From: Clostridium sardiniense
GTDB lineage: Bacteria; Bacillota; Clostridia; Clostridiales; Clostridiaceae
DNA length: 64,000 bases
Reading direction: 5' to 3'
Assembly (NCBI RefSeq): GCF_016907995.1
Contig: NZ_JAFBDA010000001.1
Coordinates: forward strand, 310,001 to 374,000
Positions 9,079 through 18,272 of this stretch are shown piece by piece (positions within the stretch are counted from its first letter, which is position 1; every line of letters begins with the position of its first letter). The notes beneath the pieces were generated by a model. That model searched no databases and had not been told where the DNA came from. It worked only from the letters and a program-made list of their open reading frames with translations. The position numbers were made by a program, and so were the translations under genes.

Positions 9079-9114
9079 AATTAAGCCCTCGACTAGTTAG
9101 TTGAGGGCTTAATT
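9079..9114 (+). terminator. Orphan terminator
   Basis: Stem AATTAAGCCCTCGAC / GTTGAGGGCTTAATT with one G-U pair. No intact gene lies directly upstream, consistent with a lost gene between it and 8823. Confidence 0.75.
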
Positions 9115-9183
9115 GTTATTAATATTGAAATGATAATATTTATATCAATATAACAAAAATATAGCACAGTTAAATGGGAGCGT

Positions 9184-9225
9184 TAGTCTTAGAAATTAAT
9201 TTTAATTGGCTAAGGCTATTTTTAT
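9184..9225 (+). terminator. Terminator-like hairpin
   Basis: TAGTCTTAG / CTAAGGCTA stem with inner AT pairing and a following ATTTTTA. Sits between the orphan terminator and the nucleotidyltransferase pseudogene. Confidence 0.5.
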
Positions 9226-9376
9226 GAGTGCAAATAACGTATTATAAGTAATAATGTGAAATGATTATAATATACAATATTTACAATAAATGCTATAGTG
9301 AATAATAGATAGTTGGACGTTAATATATATTATAAATATAAAATAAATAGGAATTCGATAGAGAGGATATATTTTT

Positions 9377-9774
9377 ATGATAGAAAAATTTATTAAAGAT
9401 ATTGAAGAATGGGCAAAAAAGATTTACATATCGAAAGTGTAATTGTTGTAGGTTCTTACGCACGAGGGTTAAATAAGGAAACTTCTGATATAGACATTTG
9501 TATAATTACATCCAATAAAGAAACTATGATTGAAAATCAAGATTTTACGAAAGTATTTGGAAGTATTGAGAAAAAACAAACTGAATATTACGGAGAATGT
9601 ACTTCAATCAGAGTATGGTATAAAGATGGACGAGAAATTGAATTTGGTATTGTAGAGCCATCATGGATGGAAACTCCCTTAGATGCAGGGACATATAGAG
9701 TATTAAGTGATGGATATAAAGTTATAATTGATAAAAAATATTACTTCAGAGATTTGAATATTCTTAAAAGCTAA
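9377..9774 (+). pseudogene. Nucleotidyltransferase-domain protein with a frameshift
   Basis: Minimal nucleotidyltransferase fold: VGSYARGLNKETSDIDICI carries the GSxARG and DxD metal site, with EFGIVEP as the third strand. GAGAGGAT precedes the ATG at 9377, but that frame stops after 21 codons; the catalytic part continues in another frame from 9409. One extra A in the six-A tract near 9416 would join MIEKFIKDIEEWAKK to DLHIESVIVV and give a protein of about 132 residues. Possible functions are AMP or nucleotide transfer to a protein or small molecule; no HEPN partner adjoins it. Confidence 0.75.
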
Positions 9775-9982
9775 AATCAAATTTATAAAATAAAAAATAG
9801 TATGTTTTAAAACTAATATAATTATATAAATAACAACAAGGCTCTTTATAATTAATTTATATGAAAAAGCCTGTAAAATGGGCATGTAAAAGTATTTTGA
9901 CATAGAAAAAATCCAATGTAAAAGAGTTTTGATAGACGAATATTCTCAACTATGACAAGATGTTAGTGAAAGGAAGGGTGTT

Positions 9983-10390
9983 ATGGAGGTTGGAAGCAAA
10001 TTAAAAAATGCACGTATAGGTTCTGGATTTACTCAAGAAAAAGTAGCTGAGAAAATACAAGTTTCCAGACAGACAATATCAAATTGGGAGAATGAAAAAT
10101 CTTATCCGGATATTATAAGTGTAATCAAATTGAGTGATCTCTATAGTATCAGTCTGGACGAATTACTGAAAGGAGATTCCAACATGATAAAACATTTGGA
10201 GGAAAGCACGAATGTTGTGAGTAGTAACAAAAAGCTGATAATTGCTATTGGATTGAATGTGTTATTTATGATTTTGTTTATCTTTTTCAATAGTATTATA
10301 GTAAAGAATAATTATCTGATGATAGGCAGTGCATCTGTTGGTGTATTAAGTACAACGGTATTATTCTATCAAATAATCAAGAAATTTTAG
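9983..10390 (+). CDS. XRE-family regulator with C-terminal membrane anchor
   Basis: Protein of 135 residues. An N-terminal Cro/CI HTH (about 5-60: FTQEKVAEKIQVSRQTISNW) is followed after a linker by two hydrophobic helices (about 84-103 and 110-130). Membrane-anchored XRE proteins of this layout usually accompany small membrane proteins, and the next gene, 11 bases downstream, is one. GAAAGGAAGG precedes the ATG. Target genes are unknown; autoregulation of the pair is likely but not shown. Confidence 0.83.
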   Translation: MEVGSKLKNARIGSGFTQEKVAEKIQVSRQTISNWENEKSYPDIISVIKLSDLYSISLDELLKGDSNMIKHLEESTNVVSSNKKLIIAIGLNVLFMILFIFFNSIIVKNNYLMIGSASVGVLSTTVLFYQIIKKF

Positions 10391-10401
10391 GGGGGATTTA
10401 T

Positions 10402-10722
10402 ATGAGCTGGTATTTAATTGTAGTAGTATTTGTTGTAATGTTAGGAGCTTTAACTCTTGCTTATCAAGTTTATAAAATGACAGAACTTGATGCTGTAAGT
10501 AGAGGATTGAAGCATCCGAAGTTTTGGGGAATTTTCTCGTTGAGTGGAGATGGATGCGGTGGATTATTACTATATTTGATTGGGAGAAGAAAATATACAT
10601 CTTCTATGAGTGAAGCTGATAAACTTGCAATGGAATCACGAAAAAAGAAAGCAGGTGTTTCTTTGGCTTTTCTGGCATTATCAACAATTACTCTATTCAC
10701 AATTTGTATTTTAACATTTTAA
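10402..10722 (+). CDS. Small membrane protein paired with XRE regulator
   Basis: Protein of 106 residues with hydrophobic segments at about 3-24, 45-64 and 86-106. The middle holds a Gly-rich SGDGCGGLLLY stretch and a charged loop. I do not recognise a family. GGGGGG precedes the ATG and it is clearly co-transcribed with the HTH gene at 9983, so it is probably the controlled partner. A terminator follows after 118 bases. Confidence 0.65.
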   Translation: MSWYLIVVVFVVMLGALTLAYQVYKMTELDAVSRGLKHPKFWGIFSLSGDGCGGLLLYLIGRRKYTSSMSEADKLAMESRKKKAGVSLAFLALSTITLFTICILTF

Positions 10723-10839
10723 ATAGATTAAAAATCAACAACTTATAAAAGTAGGAATTAACAGAGAAGAGATCTAATCTTGTGAGGGGAAATCAGTATA
10801 AGAATAGAATAATAGATTTTAATTAAGTAATATGATTTG

Positions 10840-10870
10840 AAAGGCAATAGAATTATTTCTATTGCCTTTT
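10840..10870 (+). terminator. Terminator of XRE/membrane pair
   Basis: Thirteen-bp perfect stem AAAGGCAATAGAA / TTCTATTGCCTTT, 4-nt loop, then a T-rich run. Confidence 0.88.
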
Positions 10871-11007
10871 ATTTATTTTAATAACTTATAACTACTAACT
10901 TTTAAATATATATGTAATTATATTACTAAAATGTTACTAATTATATATGAAGGTTCTATATAATTACTTATATAGAAGTGTAATTAATATTTATATAAGG
11001 GGGGCGT

Positions 11008-12300
11008 ATGAGATTTAAAGATACCAAAATAACACTATGTTTATTTGAACCTTACGAATGCAATGCTGTTAAAGAATATTTAGAGAGCATGGCAGAAAAA
11101 GGGTGGATCCTACAATCAATATCAATGAACTTTTTCAAGTTCAAAAAAATAAAGCCTAGGAAGATAAGCTACTCAGTAGATACTCTTCATAAAATTTCTA
11201 TTTTTGATACTAAAGATAATGATGAAGTATTAGAATATAGAAGGGGCCGTGAAGCTGATGGGTGGAGATTCATATGTCAGGCTAATAAGGTGCAAATATT
11301 TGCTTCAGAATATGAATGTGAGACTATCTCTATTTATAAAGAGCCAGAAGAGCTTTTTAAATCAATCTATAAATCCTCATCTTATTATGTATTTAATCAA
11401 TTGGCTATAGTTATATTATTTATGGTCAATATTTATTCACAGTTTTTTTCTGGAACACCAGACCATTGGCTTTCTTCAAATTTAAGTATAGTATTAAGTA
11501 TACTTATGGTGACTATAATACTTATTAATCTTATAGAGGTTGTAAGCTTTTTCTGTTGGTATTTAAAAACTAAAAGAAGGCTTAAAGAAAATAAGCTTAA
11601 ACACTATGGTAGTTATAAACAACTAAGAATAAAAAATTCTATTATGCTATTAAATGCTGTATTAGCTGTAATTACATTAATAGTTTCTATGATTATTGGA
11701 GATGGGATTACCTTTGTAGATTTATTATTAATACTTATACCAGTTATAGTCATGGTAATTTCTTATAAATCAATTGATAAACTTAAGGTTTCTACTGGGA
11801 TTAATATCTTTATTACTATAGGAATAACTATTATCAGTCTTATTATGGTTATTGAGGTTTTAGCATCTCCAATGGTTAATTGGTTTGATTTAAAAGATAA
11901 TAATATAGCCTATGAATTAAATTTAACAGTAGCGGATTTTGAAATTGATAAAGCGGATGAGAATCCATATAAAAATATTCAATCAAGTGTTTTGGCCAAG
12001 CGAATACAATATAGTTATGACTATGATAATAATGGTTTAGATTACACAATTATTGAAAGTAAATATCCTTGGGTAATTAAACTTTATAAAAATAGATTAT
12101 TAAATGAACTTGATGAATATGAACTTAACATGAGTGAAAGAAATATTAATTTAACTAAGAATATAAAAATATATTCTGATGATAATTTTAAAAAATATGT
12201 GATTATTTCAGAAGATAGAGTAGTTGATATTAGAAATGGTTTAGATAATATTAGAGAAGATGAGTTTATAAATAAGGTATATAAAAAGTTATTTGAATAA
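11008..12300 (+). CDS. DUF2812 membrane protein
   Basis: Protein of 430 residues. The N-terminal DUF2812 domain (about 1-115) has YLESMAEKGWIL and EYRRGREADGWRFICQ repeats around two Trp-rich motifs. Four to five transmembrane helices follow (about 127-145, 155-180, 210-230, 235-250, 262-285), then an extracytoplasmic tail of about 140 residues. DUF2812 genes commonly follow PadR regulators in Firmicutes; none is adjacent here. GGGGGG lies 3-4 bases before the ATG. Function unknown. Confidence 0.85.
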   Translation: MRFKDTKITLCLFEPYECNAVKEYLESMAEKGWILQSISMNFFKFKKIKPRKISYSVDTLHKISIFDTKDNDEVLEYRRGREADGWRFICQANKVQIFASEYECETISIYKEPEELFKSIYKSSSYYVFNQLAIVILFMVNIYSQFFSGTPDHWLSSNLSIVLSILMVTIILINLIEVVSFFCWYLKTKRRLKENKLKHYGSYKQLRIKNSIMLLNAVLAVITLIVSMIIGDGITFVDLLLILIPVIVMVISYKSIDKLKVSTGINIFITIGITIISLIMVIEVLASPMVNWFDLKDNNIAYELNLTVADFEIDKADENPYKNIQSSVLAKRIQYSYDYDNNGLDYTIIESKYPWVIKLYKNRLLNELDEYELNMSERNINLTKNIKIYSDDNFKKYVIISEDRVVDIRNGLDNIREDEFINKVYKKLFE

Positions 12301-12318
12301 CATTATGTTCAATAATTA

Positions 12319-12357
12319 GGTTATGTTTAAGTATAATGCTGAAACATAGATTCTTAG
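12319..12357. repeat. Short hairpin element similar to 4225-4260
   Basis: TATGTTTAAGTATAATGCTG here matches TATGTTTAAGTATGATGCTT at 4229. Both fold as a small hairpin downstream of a gene. A looser third match lies near 12388-12416. Confidence 0.4.
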
Positions 12358-12440
12358 AATTCATCTCATATGAATTAACTTTATTTATTACGTTTTAATA
12401 TAATGCTAAAGAATAATTTTAGTAATGTATAGCTATTAAG

Positions 12441-12470
12441 AGAAAATCCTAGAGATAGGGTTTTCTTTTA
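12441..12470 (+). terminator. Terminator before brnQ region
   Basis: AGAAAATCCT / AGGGTTTTCT stem with a 6-nt loop, followed by a T-rich run. Confidence 0.75.
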
Positions 12471-12620
12471 TATTATAAAAAGTAAAAAATTAAATATTAA
12501 TTCATATAATAAAAGTGTAGAAAAAATTTTTATAATATTATAAAAAATAAGTTCTATTATTTGATTAAGAATACAAAATTTATACTAAAAGTTAATAAAA
12601 TATCAAATGAAAATAGAAAA

Positions 12621-12747
12621 TTGTGTTTACAAAATATTAATTTCTATGATAAAATAGGACAAAATATGTAGCGTAGTAGCATAGGTAAAAAGAGAAGATA
12701 GTTACGTAGGATTTAAGTATTTAAAAGTAATATTGTAGATACTTAAA
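12621..12747 (+). promoter_or_regulatory. brnQ promoter and leader hairpin
   Basis: TTGTGT (12621-12626), an 18-bp spacer and TATGAT (12645-12650) form a promoter. The 5' leader of about 120 bases holds an inverted repeat TTTAAGTAT (12712-12720) / ATACTTAAA (12739-12747). No T-box sequence is present. Whether the hairpin regulates is unknown. Confidence 0.45.
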
Positions 12748-12783
12748 AGAAGAAAAATTTATAGTAGTATAGGAGGTATGAAC

Positions 12784-14082
12784 ATGAATAAAAAACATGA
12801 TTTCATAGCAGTAGGATTCACAATATTCGCCATATTCTTTGGCGCAGGAAACTTAATATTCCCACCAGAGATTGGGATAAATTCAGGTGGAAATTGGTTT
12901 ATGGCTTTATTAGGATTCTTTATTTCAGGAATAGGACTACCCCTTCTTGGAATATTGGCAATTAATAAAGCAGGATCACTTGAAAAGTTTGGAGAAAAGA
13001 TAGGATCTAAATTTACAAATATTTATACAGCACTAATACTTATATGCTTAGGACCTATCGTTGCAATTCCTAGAACAGGAGCTAGTACATATGAAATGGG
13101 GATATTACCTAATATAGGTAATGTAATAAGCCCATGGGTATTTGCAGTAATATTCTTTGGAATAGCTTTAGTATTGACTTTAAGACCAACAAAGATAGTA
13201 GGATATATTGGAAAGGTATTAACACCAATTATTTTGGTTATTCTTGCAATTATCATAATTAAAGGTGTCTTCTTTACAGAGCACATGTTTACACAAGGAA
13301 CAGGAAATTCATTTAGTTATGGATTTATAAATGGATACCAACCAATGGATGCTTTAGGTGCGCCACTTACAGCAGTAATTGCTATAAATGCTATTGTAGC
13401 ATTAGGATACACTAAAAGTTCAGATAAGAAATCTATACTTAAAAAAGCAAGTATAGTATCAAGTATTGGATTTGTATTTGTTTATGGAGGATTATTATTC
13501 TTAGGTGCAGCCCTTGGAGGATATTTTCCACAAGGAATAAGCCAAACAGAATTAACTATAGGTATTGCACATATGGTATTAGGAGACTTTGGTAAGATAG
13601 CACTTGGAATAGCAGTTGCAGCAGCATGTCTTACAACAGCAATTGGATTAACTGCAATGGTAGGAGAGTTCTTCTCAAAACTTTTAAAGGTTAAATACGA
13701 AATTATAGTTACAATAATTTGTGTTGCATCAGCAGTAGTTTCAATTGCAGGTATAGGTAGCATAATAAAACTTGCATTACCAATACTTATGATTTTCTAC
13801 CCAATACAAATAATTCTTATATTATTTAATGTAATTGGAGTAGAGAGTAAGTTAACTTATAAGATTACAGTATACACAACTCTTGTAGTATCTATTTTAG
13901 ATGTGCTTCACACTCAATTTGGAGTAACAGCACTTAATGGGCTATTTAACTTTGTACCATTAGCTAGTGCGGGATTTGCATGGGTAGTACCAGCTGTAAT
14001 TGCAGTGGGAGTTTCTTTATTGATTAACATTCTTAATAGGAAATCAATAGATGCAGCTGTTGATATAGTAGATGCAGAATAG
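12784..14082 (+). CDS. brnQ: Branched-chain amino acid transporter BrnQ
   Basis: Sodium-coupled Leu/Ile/Val importer of the LIVCS family, 432 residues and about 12 transmembrane helices. The family N-terminus AIFFGAGNLIFPPEIG is intact, followed by RTGASTYEMGI and LTLRPTKIVG. The ATG at 12784 is chosen because AGGAGG is 7 bases before it but only 1 base before the ATG at 12778. Single gene with its own promoter, leader and terminator. Confidence 0.94.
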   Translation: MNKKHDFIAVGFTIFAIFFGAGNLIFPPEIGINSGGNWFMALLGFFISGIGLPLLGILAINKAGSLEKFGEKIGSKFTNIYTALILICLGPIVAIPRTGASTYEMGILPNIGNVISPWVFAVIFFGIALVLTLRPTKIVGYIGKVLTPIILVILAIIIIKGVFFTEHMFTQGTGNSFSYGFINGYQPMDALGAPLTAVIAINAIVALGYTKSSDKKSILKKASIVSSIGFVFVYGGLLFLGAALGGYFPQGISQTELTIGIAHMVLGDFGKIALGIAVAAACLTTAIGLTAMVGEFFSKLLKVKYEIIVTIICVASAVVSIAGIGSIIKLALPILMIFYPIQIILILFNVIGVESKLTYKITVYTTLVVSILDVLHTQFGVTALNGLFNFVPLASAGFAWVVPAVIAVGVSLLINILNRKSIDAAVDIVDAE

Positions 14083-14124
14083 GAAATTCACAAAATAAAA
14101 GAATCATAAAACAATGGAATTTAT

Positions 14125-14168
14125 AAGACATTAGCTTAGATAACATAGTCTAGCTAATGTCTTTTTTA
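14125..14168 (+). terminator. Terminator of brnQ
   Basis: AAGACATTAGCT / AGCTAATGTCTT perfect 12-bp stem with T6. Confidence 0.88.
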
Positions 14169-14301
14169 TTTCATTAAAATACAAATTATTGAATTTATGT
14201 TATAATTATGATAACGTTTTGAAATTAATTGTTGATTATTGTATAAATAGGGTTATTAATTTGATAAATACAATTTCTATAATATTATTGGAGGGGTTTA
14301 T

Positions 14302-14490
14302 ATGTATAAATATATGTATGTGGAGGCAACTACTAGTGGAATGTTTAGGGAAGCAGATCACAGGGAATTAATAGATAATTATAGCAAAGAGGGTTGGAGA
14401 TATGTAAGTGCTATACCAACTGAGTTTTATGGAAATAATGGTCAAATTCAAACCTTTGATTTAGTTTTTGAAAAGAAATGTGACGAATAA
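14302..14490 (+). CDS. DUF4177 small protein
   Basis: Protein of 62 residues with the DUF4177 pattern: an N-terminal beta strand YKYMYVEA, a helix HRELIDNYSKEGWRYVSAIP, and a final strand FDLVFEKK. GGAGGGG sits 7 bases before the ATG. Short stand-alone DUF4177 proteins are common in clostridia; function unknown. The overlapping frame from 14189 lacks a ribosome-binding site and family features. Confidence 0.82.
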   Translation: MYKYMYVEATTSGMFREADHRELIDNYSKEGWRYVSAIPTEFYGNNGQIQTFDLVFEKKCDE

Positions 14491-14614
14491 AATTATATAA
14501 AAAGATAATATAGTGAATAAAAGATATAGGTTTTGACATAGAATTAATATTGTAACGATTTATTACAAATTCCTTTAAAATGTACGAAATTTAAATTTCA
14601 AGGAGGAGTATTCT

Positions 14615-15124
14615 ATGGAAAAATTTATAGTAGCTTGTCTTTTATTAGCGCTCTTAATAGGTGGAGCTTATTATGTAAATAATAACTCTAGTGAAAATGC
14701 TATAGAGTCTAGTGGAGATGTAGAGTCTGACGGAGAGGTAGAGTCGGGTGGAAAAGAGATAACAACAAAAGAAATAGAGAACTTAACAAAATACATAGAG
14801 AGTAAAACTGATGATATTTGTGAAAAGACAAATAACAGATCTTATAATGCATTTGAAATTCTAGGGGTTAATAATGATGAAGTTTATATTTGGCTCCTAA
14901 AAGCAAATGATAAAAGTGTAGTATCTACGCCAGTTCAATTAAAGGTAAATGATGATTTTGAAGTTATAGGTCATAAGTATCCAAATGGTGGTGACGATTA
15001 TAAAGAGGAATTACAAGACTTATTCCCTAAAAGAGTAATAAAAAAGATGGATGATGGTCAAAATGTTTATATAAAAAAATTAGAAAAGAAAATAGATGAA
15101 GAGAGAGCGCTTAATAATTCTTAA
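14615..15124 (+). CDS. Membrane-anchored extracytoplasmic protein
   Basis: Protein of 169 residues starting with a hydrophobic helix (about 4-21) that acts as signal anchor, then an acidic Ser/Glu/Gly linker (about 24-50: VESDGEVESGG) and an outer domain of about 120 residues. No lipobox or known domain is visible. AGGAGG precedes the ATG. It stands alone and ends in a terminator. Function unknown. Confidence 0.75.
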   Translation: MEKFIVACLLLALLIGGAYYVNNNSSENAIESSGDVESDGEVESGGKEITTKEIENLTKYIESKTDDICEKTNNRSYNAFEILGVNNDEVYIWLLKANDKSVVSTPVQLKVNDDFEVIGHKYPNGGDDYKEELQDLFPKRVIKKMDDGQNVYIKKLEKKIDEERALNNS

Positions 15125-15146
15125 AAGTAATATATCTATATTATCT

Positions 15147-15195
15147 AAATAGAGTATTAATTAGAAAATAATTCTGATTAATGCTCTATTTTTAT
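15147..15195 (+). terminator. Terminator after anchored protein
   Basis: AAATAGAGTATTAAT / ATTAATGCTCTATTT stem with one wobble pair and T-tract. Confidence 0.85.
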
Positions 15196-15315
15196 TGAAT
15201 AAATTTAATTAAAAAAGATAATAAGGTATTTATAGGAAAAAGTACAATTATAAAGGAAATGAGAGATAAATTCTTTTAATTAAATTCAAATAAATAATAG
15301 AAGAAGTTAATAAAT

Positions 15316-15373
15316 TTGACAATTTTTAAACAAACTATTAATATGAAATTACGGGTAATGATATTCAATATCA
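15316..15373 (+). promoter_or_regulatory. feo promoter with Fur-type box
   Basis: TTGACA (15316-15321), a 17-bp spacer and TAATAT (15339-15344) make a near-consensus sigma-A promoter. TGATATT-C-AATATCA (15359-15373) is a perfect 7-1-7 inverted repeat of the Fur-box type, lying just after the predicted start and before the ribosome-binding site. Iron repression of the operon is inferred. Confidence 0.82.
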
Positions 15374-15389
15374 GTTAAGGGGTGATTAA

Positions 15390-15647
15390 GTGTTAAAAGA
15401 TATATTGAATTATATGTATTCTAATAAAGACTTCTCTTCAAAAAATATAGCAAAAAATTTAGAGATGAGTGAAGAAGTAGTAGATGAGTATAAAAATAAA
15501 CTTGAGCTTACAGGGTATATAAAAAAAGGTGATTGCAGTAGTGCAGCTTGTGAGAAGTGTAGCTGTGGATGCAATGAAAAGTCATTAAATCCAATTATTC
15601 AATGGGAATTCACTGATAAAGCTTTAAATCTAATTAAGAGAAAATAA
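15390..15647 (+). CDS. feoC: FeoC-like winged-helix protein with Cys cluster
   Basis: Protein of 85 residues starting at a GTG preceded by AAGGGGTGA. The N-terminal half is a winged helix (about 4-46, NIAKNLEMSEEVVDEYKNKL); residues about 49-62 carry C-x4-C-x2-C-x-C-x-C, a possible Fe-S or metal site. It begins the feo operon, 15 bases before feoA. The layout matches FeoC-type proteins that tune FeoB, and a regulator of iron or redox state is the likely role. Confidence 0.78.
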   Translation: MLKDILNYMYSNKDFSSKNIAKNLEMSEEVVDEYKNKLELTGYIKKGDCSSAACEKCSCGCNEKSLNPIIQWEFTDKALNLIKRK

Positions 15648-15662
15648 AAGGAGCGTAGAGTT

Positions 15663-15881
15663 ATGGAAAAGATATCTAAGTATAATGTTGGAGATAAGAT
15701 TAAAGTAAAAGGACTTGATAAAGATAGCAAGGTAAAAAGAAAACTAATGGATATGGGAATAACACCTGGAGTTTTAATCGAAATAACAGGAAAAGCACCT
15801 CTTGGAGATCCAATTGAGGTTTATGTAAGAGGGTACAAGCTAACATTAAGAAAAGAAGAGGCAAATGCAATATTAGTTTAA
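15663..15881 (+). CDS. feoA: Ferrous iron transport protein FeoA, first copy
   Basis: Cytoplasmic SH3-like FeoA domain of 72 residues: KVKRKLMDMGITPGVLIEI and DPIEVYVRGYKLTLRKEEA are diagnostic. FeoA binds or regulates FeoB. AAAGGAG precedes the ATG. It lies in a tight operon, with a second FeoA 12 bases downstream. Confidence 0.93.
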   Translation: MEKISKYNVGDKIKVKGLDKDSKVKRKLMDMGITPGVLIEITGKAPLGDPIEVYVRGYKLTLRKEEANAILV

Positions 15882-15893
15882 GGAAGTGGTTTT

Positions 15894-16112
15894 ATGGTAC
15901 CAATGGCTTTTATTGATGAGGGGACATCAGTGACAGTTAAAGATATTAGGATAAATGAAAAAATGGGCAAGAGGATTCAAGAAATGGGAGTTAATACTGG
16001 AGCAATAATAGACATAATCAAAAACGATGGTATTTCATTAATTATAGGGATAAGTGGAATGAGAGTAGCAATTAATAGAGGTATGGCACAAAAAATATTA
16101 GTAGAAGAATAG
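15894..16112 (+). CDS. feoA: Ferrous iron transport protein FeoA, second copy
   Basis: A second SH3-like FeoA domain of 72 residues (MGKRIQEMGVNTGAIIDII, ISGMRVAINRGMAQKILVE). It is diverged from the first copy: the usual D-P-I-E-V segment is replaced by GISLIIGI. AGGAAG precedes the ATG. Tandem FeoA genes before FeoB are common in clostridia; the division of labour is unknown. Confidence 0.9.
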   Translation: MVPMAFIDEGTSVTVKDIRINEKMGKRIQEMGVNTGAIIDIIKNDGISLIIGISGMRVAINRGMAQKILVEE

Positions 16113-16183
16113 GAAAAAAAGAATCTGTTAAGTTGTTACGAAAAAATAGCTTAACTATTCGTAAAATTTTAGGGGGTACAAAA

Positions 16184-18187
16184 ATGAATATAGCCTTAGC
16201 AGGTAATCCAAACTGTGGAAAAAGCAGTTTATTCAACGTATTAACAAAATCTAGACAACATATAGGTAACTGGCCAGGTGTTACTGTTGAAAAGAAGGAA
16301 GGAACTTTAAAGTATAAGGGAAATGATTATAATGTAATTGATTTACCAGGGACTTATAGTTTAGGTGCTTACTCTGAAGATGAAATAGTAGCTAGAGATT
16401 ATATAATAAAAGATAAGCCTGATGCAGTTATAAATGTTGTAGATGCTGCAAATATTGAGAGAAACTTATATCTAACAGTTCAATTACTTGAACTTGGAGT
16501 AAATGTTATTGTTGCATTAAACATGATGGATAATGCAAAAGCAAAGGGAATTAATATAGATTCTGATGAGTTATCTAAAAGACTTGGAGTTCCAGTTGTT
16601 GAAACTATTGCAACAAAGAAAGAAGGAATAGACAAGCTTATAGAGAAAACTATAAACCTTAAAAAAGAAAGTACTAGAAGATTCAATATAAATAAAAAGC
16701 TAATGGAAAAAGTTGGTTTCTTAGAGAGAGAGATTGAAGGTACTGCAAAAGGATTAGATTATTCATCAGAATGGATAGCGTTAAAGCTGTTAGAAAATGA
16801 TAGCTATATAAAAGATTATATGAGTAAAAAAGGATATGAAAATATAGTAAAAACATCAGATAGGCTTATAAATGAGTACATAGAAGAAGAGGGTCTAGAC
16901 CCAGAAATGGCAATCGTAGACGATAGATACAGCTATATTAGCAGTATAACTAAAGGAATACTTAAAAAACCAAAGACATCAGTTAAAACAATGTCAGATA
17001 AAATAGATAGTATTGTAACTAATAAATTCCTTGGAATACCTATATTTGCAGCAATTATGTATGTTTTATATAGTATAACATTTAATGTAGGTGGATTTTT
17101 ACAAGAGTGGGCAGGAGAATTGATTGCAGATTTAGGAACTTTTATAGTTGGTAAATTAGAAGGATTTGGAGCATCAGAATTCTTAACAGGATTTGTTAAT
17201 GATGGTATATTTGCAGGGGTTGGAGCTGTTCTTACTTTCGTACCATTAATTATGGTTATGTATTTCTTAATGGGACTTTTAGAAGACAGTGGATATATGG
17301 CAAGGGCTGCTTATATAATGGATAGAATTATGAAAGCACTTGGTCTTCATGGTAAAACTTTTGTATCAATGATAATTGGATCAGGCTGCAATGTTCCAGG
17401 TATAATGGCAACTAGAACACTTGAAAGTAAAAAAGATAGAATGATAGCCATACTTATAAATCCATTTGTATCTTGTGGTGCAAGACTTCCAATATATCTT
17501 GTATTTATAGATGCATTCTTCCAAACACATGCAGCACTTATTTTATTATGTCTTTATTTATTAGGTATTATAATAGCATTACTTTGCGGAAATTTACTAA
17601 GTAAAACTCTATTTAAAGGTGAAACTTCATATTTTGTAATGGAACTTCCAAGTTATAGAATGCCATCTATTAAAAATGTTGCAACATTAACTTGGGAAAA
17701 AGGTGGAGCATTTATTAAAAAAGCAGGAATTGTTATATTCCCAGCAGTTGTGGTTATTTGGATTTTATCAGTATTACCATTTGGTGTAGAACAATATAGT
17801 GAGCAATCAATAATTGGTATGATTGGTGGATTTATAGCACCTATATATGCTTTAGCTGGATTTGCTACATGGCAAGCTTCAGTTGCATTATTTTCAGGAA
17901 TAATTGCTAAAGAAACAGTTGTTGCAACTTTAGGTATGTTATATGCTGGAGTATCTGAAGGAGATGCGTTAACTACAGCAATTGCAGCACACTTTACACC
18001 ACTTTCAGCTATGTCATATATGGTTATGACTTTATTATTTACTCCATGTCTTGCAGCACTTGGTGCTATAAAGAGGGAAACAAATTCAACTAAATGGACA
18101 ATCTTTGCAGCAGTAGGAACTTTTGTTGTAGCACTTATAGTATCAACAATTGTATATCAAGTAGGATTACTTTTAGGATTTAAATAG
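16184..18187 (+). CDS. feoB: Ferrous iron transporter FeoB
   Basis: Fe(II) uptake permease of 667 residues. The N-terminal G domain has G1 GNPNCGKS (residues 7-14), G3 DLPG and G4 NMMD, then a helical GDI region (about 170-270) and a membrane domain with two Gate motifs including IGSGCNVPG and SCGARLPI. The start is placed at 16184, which has GGGGG 7-11 bases upstream; a longer in-frame start at 16133 adds 17 residues absent from the family. Last gene of the Fur-boxed operon, followed by a terminator. Confidence 0.96.
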   Translation: MNIALAGNPNCGKSSLFNVLTKSRQHIGNWPGVTVEKKEGTLKYKGNDYNVIDLPGTYSLGAYSEDEIVARDYIIKDKPDAVINVVDAANIERNLYLTVQLLELGVNVIVALNMMDNAKAKGINIDSDELSKRLGVPVVETIATKKEGIDKLIEKTINLKKESTRRFNINKKLMEKVGFLEREIEGTAKGLDYSSEWIALKLLENDSYIKDYMSKKGYENIVKTSDRLINEYIEEEGLDPEMAIVDDRYSYISSITKGILKKPKTSVKTMSDKIDSIVTNKFLGIPIFAAIMYVLYSITFNVGGFLQEWAGELIADLGTFIVGKLEGFGASEFLTGFVNDGIFAGVGAVLTFVPLIMVMYFLMGLLEDSGYMARAAYIMDRIMKALGLHGKTFVSMIIGSGCNVPGIMATRTLESKKDRMIAILINPFVSCGARLPIYLVFIDAFFQTHAALILLCLYLLGIIIALLCGNLLSKTLFKGETSYFVMELPSYRMPSIKNVATLTWEKGGAFIKKAGIVIFPAVVVIWILSVLPFGVEQYSEQSIIGMIGGFIAPIYALAGFATWQASVALFSGIIAKETVVATLGMLYAGVSEGDALTTAIAAHFTPLSAMSYMVMTLLFTPCLAALGAIKRETNSTKWTIFAAVGTFVVALIVSTIVYQVGLLLGFK

Positions 18188-18234
18188 AGAATTTATAGGG
18201 AATTACTTTGGAAATTTTAATATAAGTTTTTGAT

Positions 18235-18272
18235 AAGATATGAGAGGTTTAGTCTTCTCATATCTTTTTATT
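18235..18272 (+). terminator. Terminator of feo operon
   Basis: AAGATATGAGA / TCTCATATCTT 11-bp stem with T-tract. Bases 18273-18542 beyond it hold no gene I can recognise. Confidence 0.87.

Noticed and set aside
9703-9903. Minus-strand frame of 66 codons after the nucleotidyltransferase remnant
   Set aside because: AT-rich random frame with hydrophobic bias and no ribosome-binding site.
12651-12783. T-box riboswitch before brnQ
   Set aside because: No AGGGTGG-type T-box sequence or specifier stem was found, only a 9-bp inverted repeat.
14189-14371. Open frame of 60 codons overlapping the DUF4177 gene
   Set aside because: No ribosome-binding site, overlaps a gene with good signals, and has no family features.
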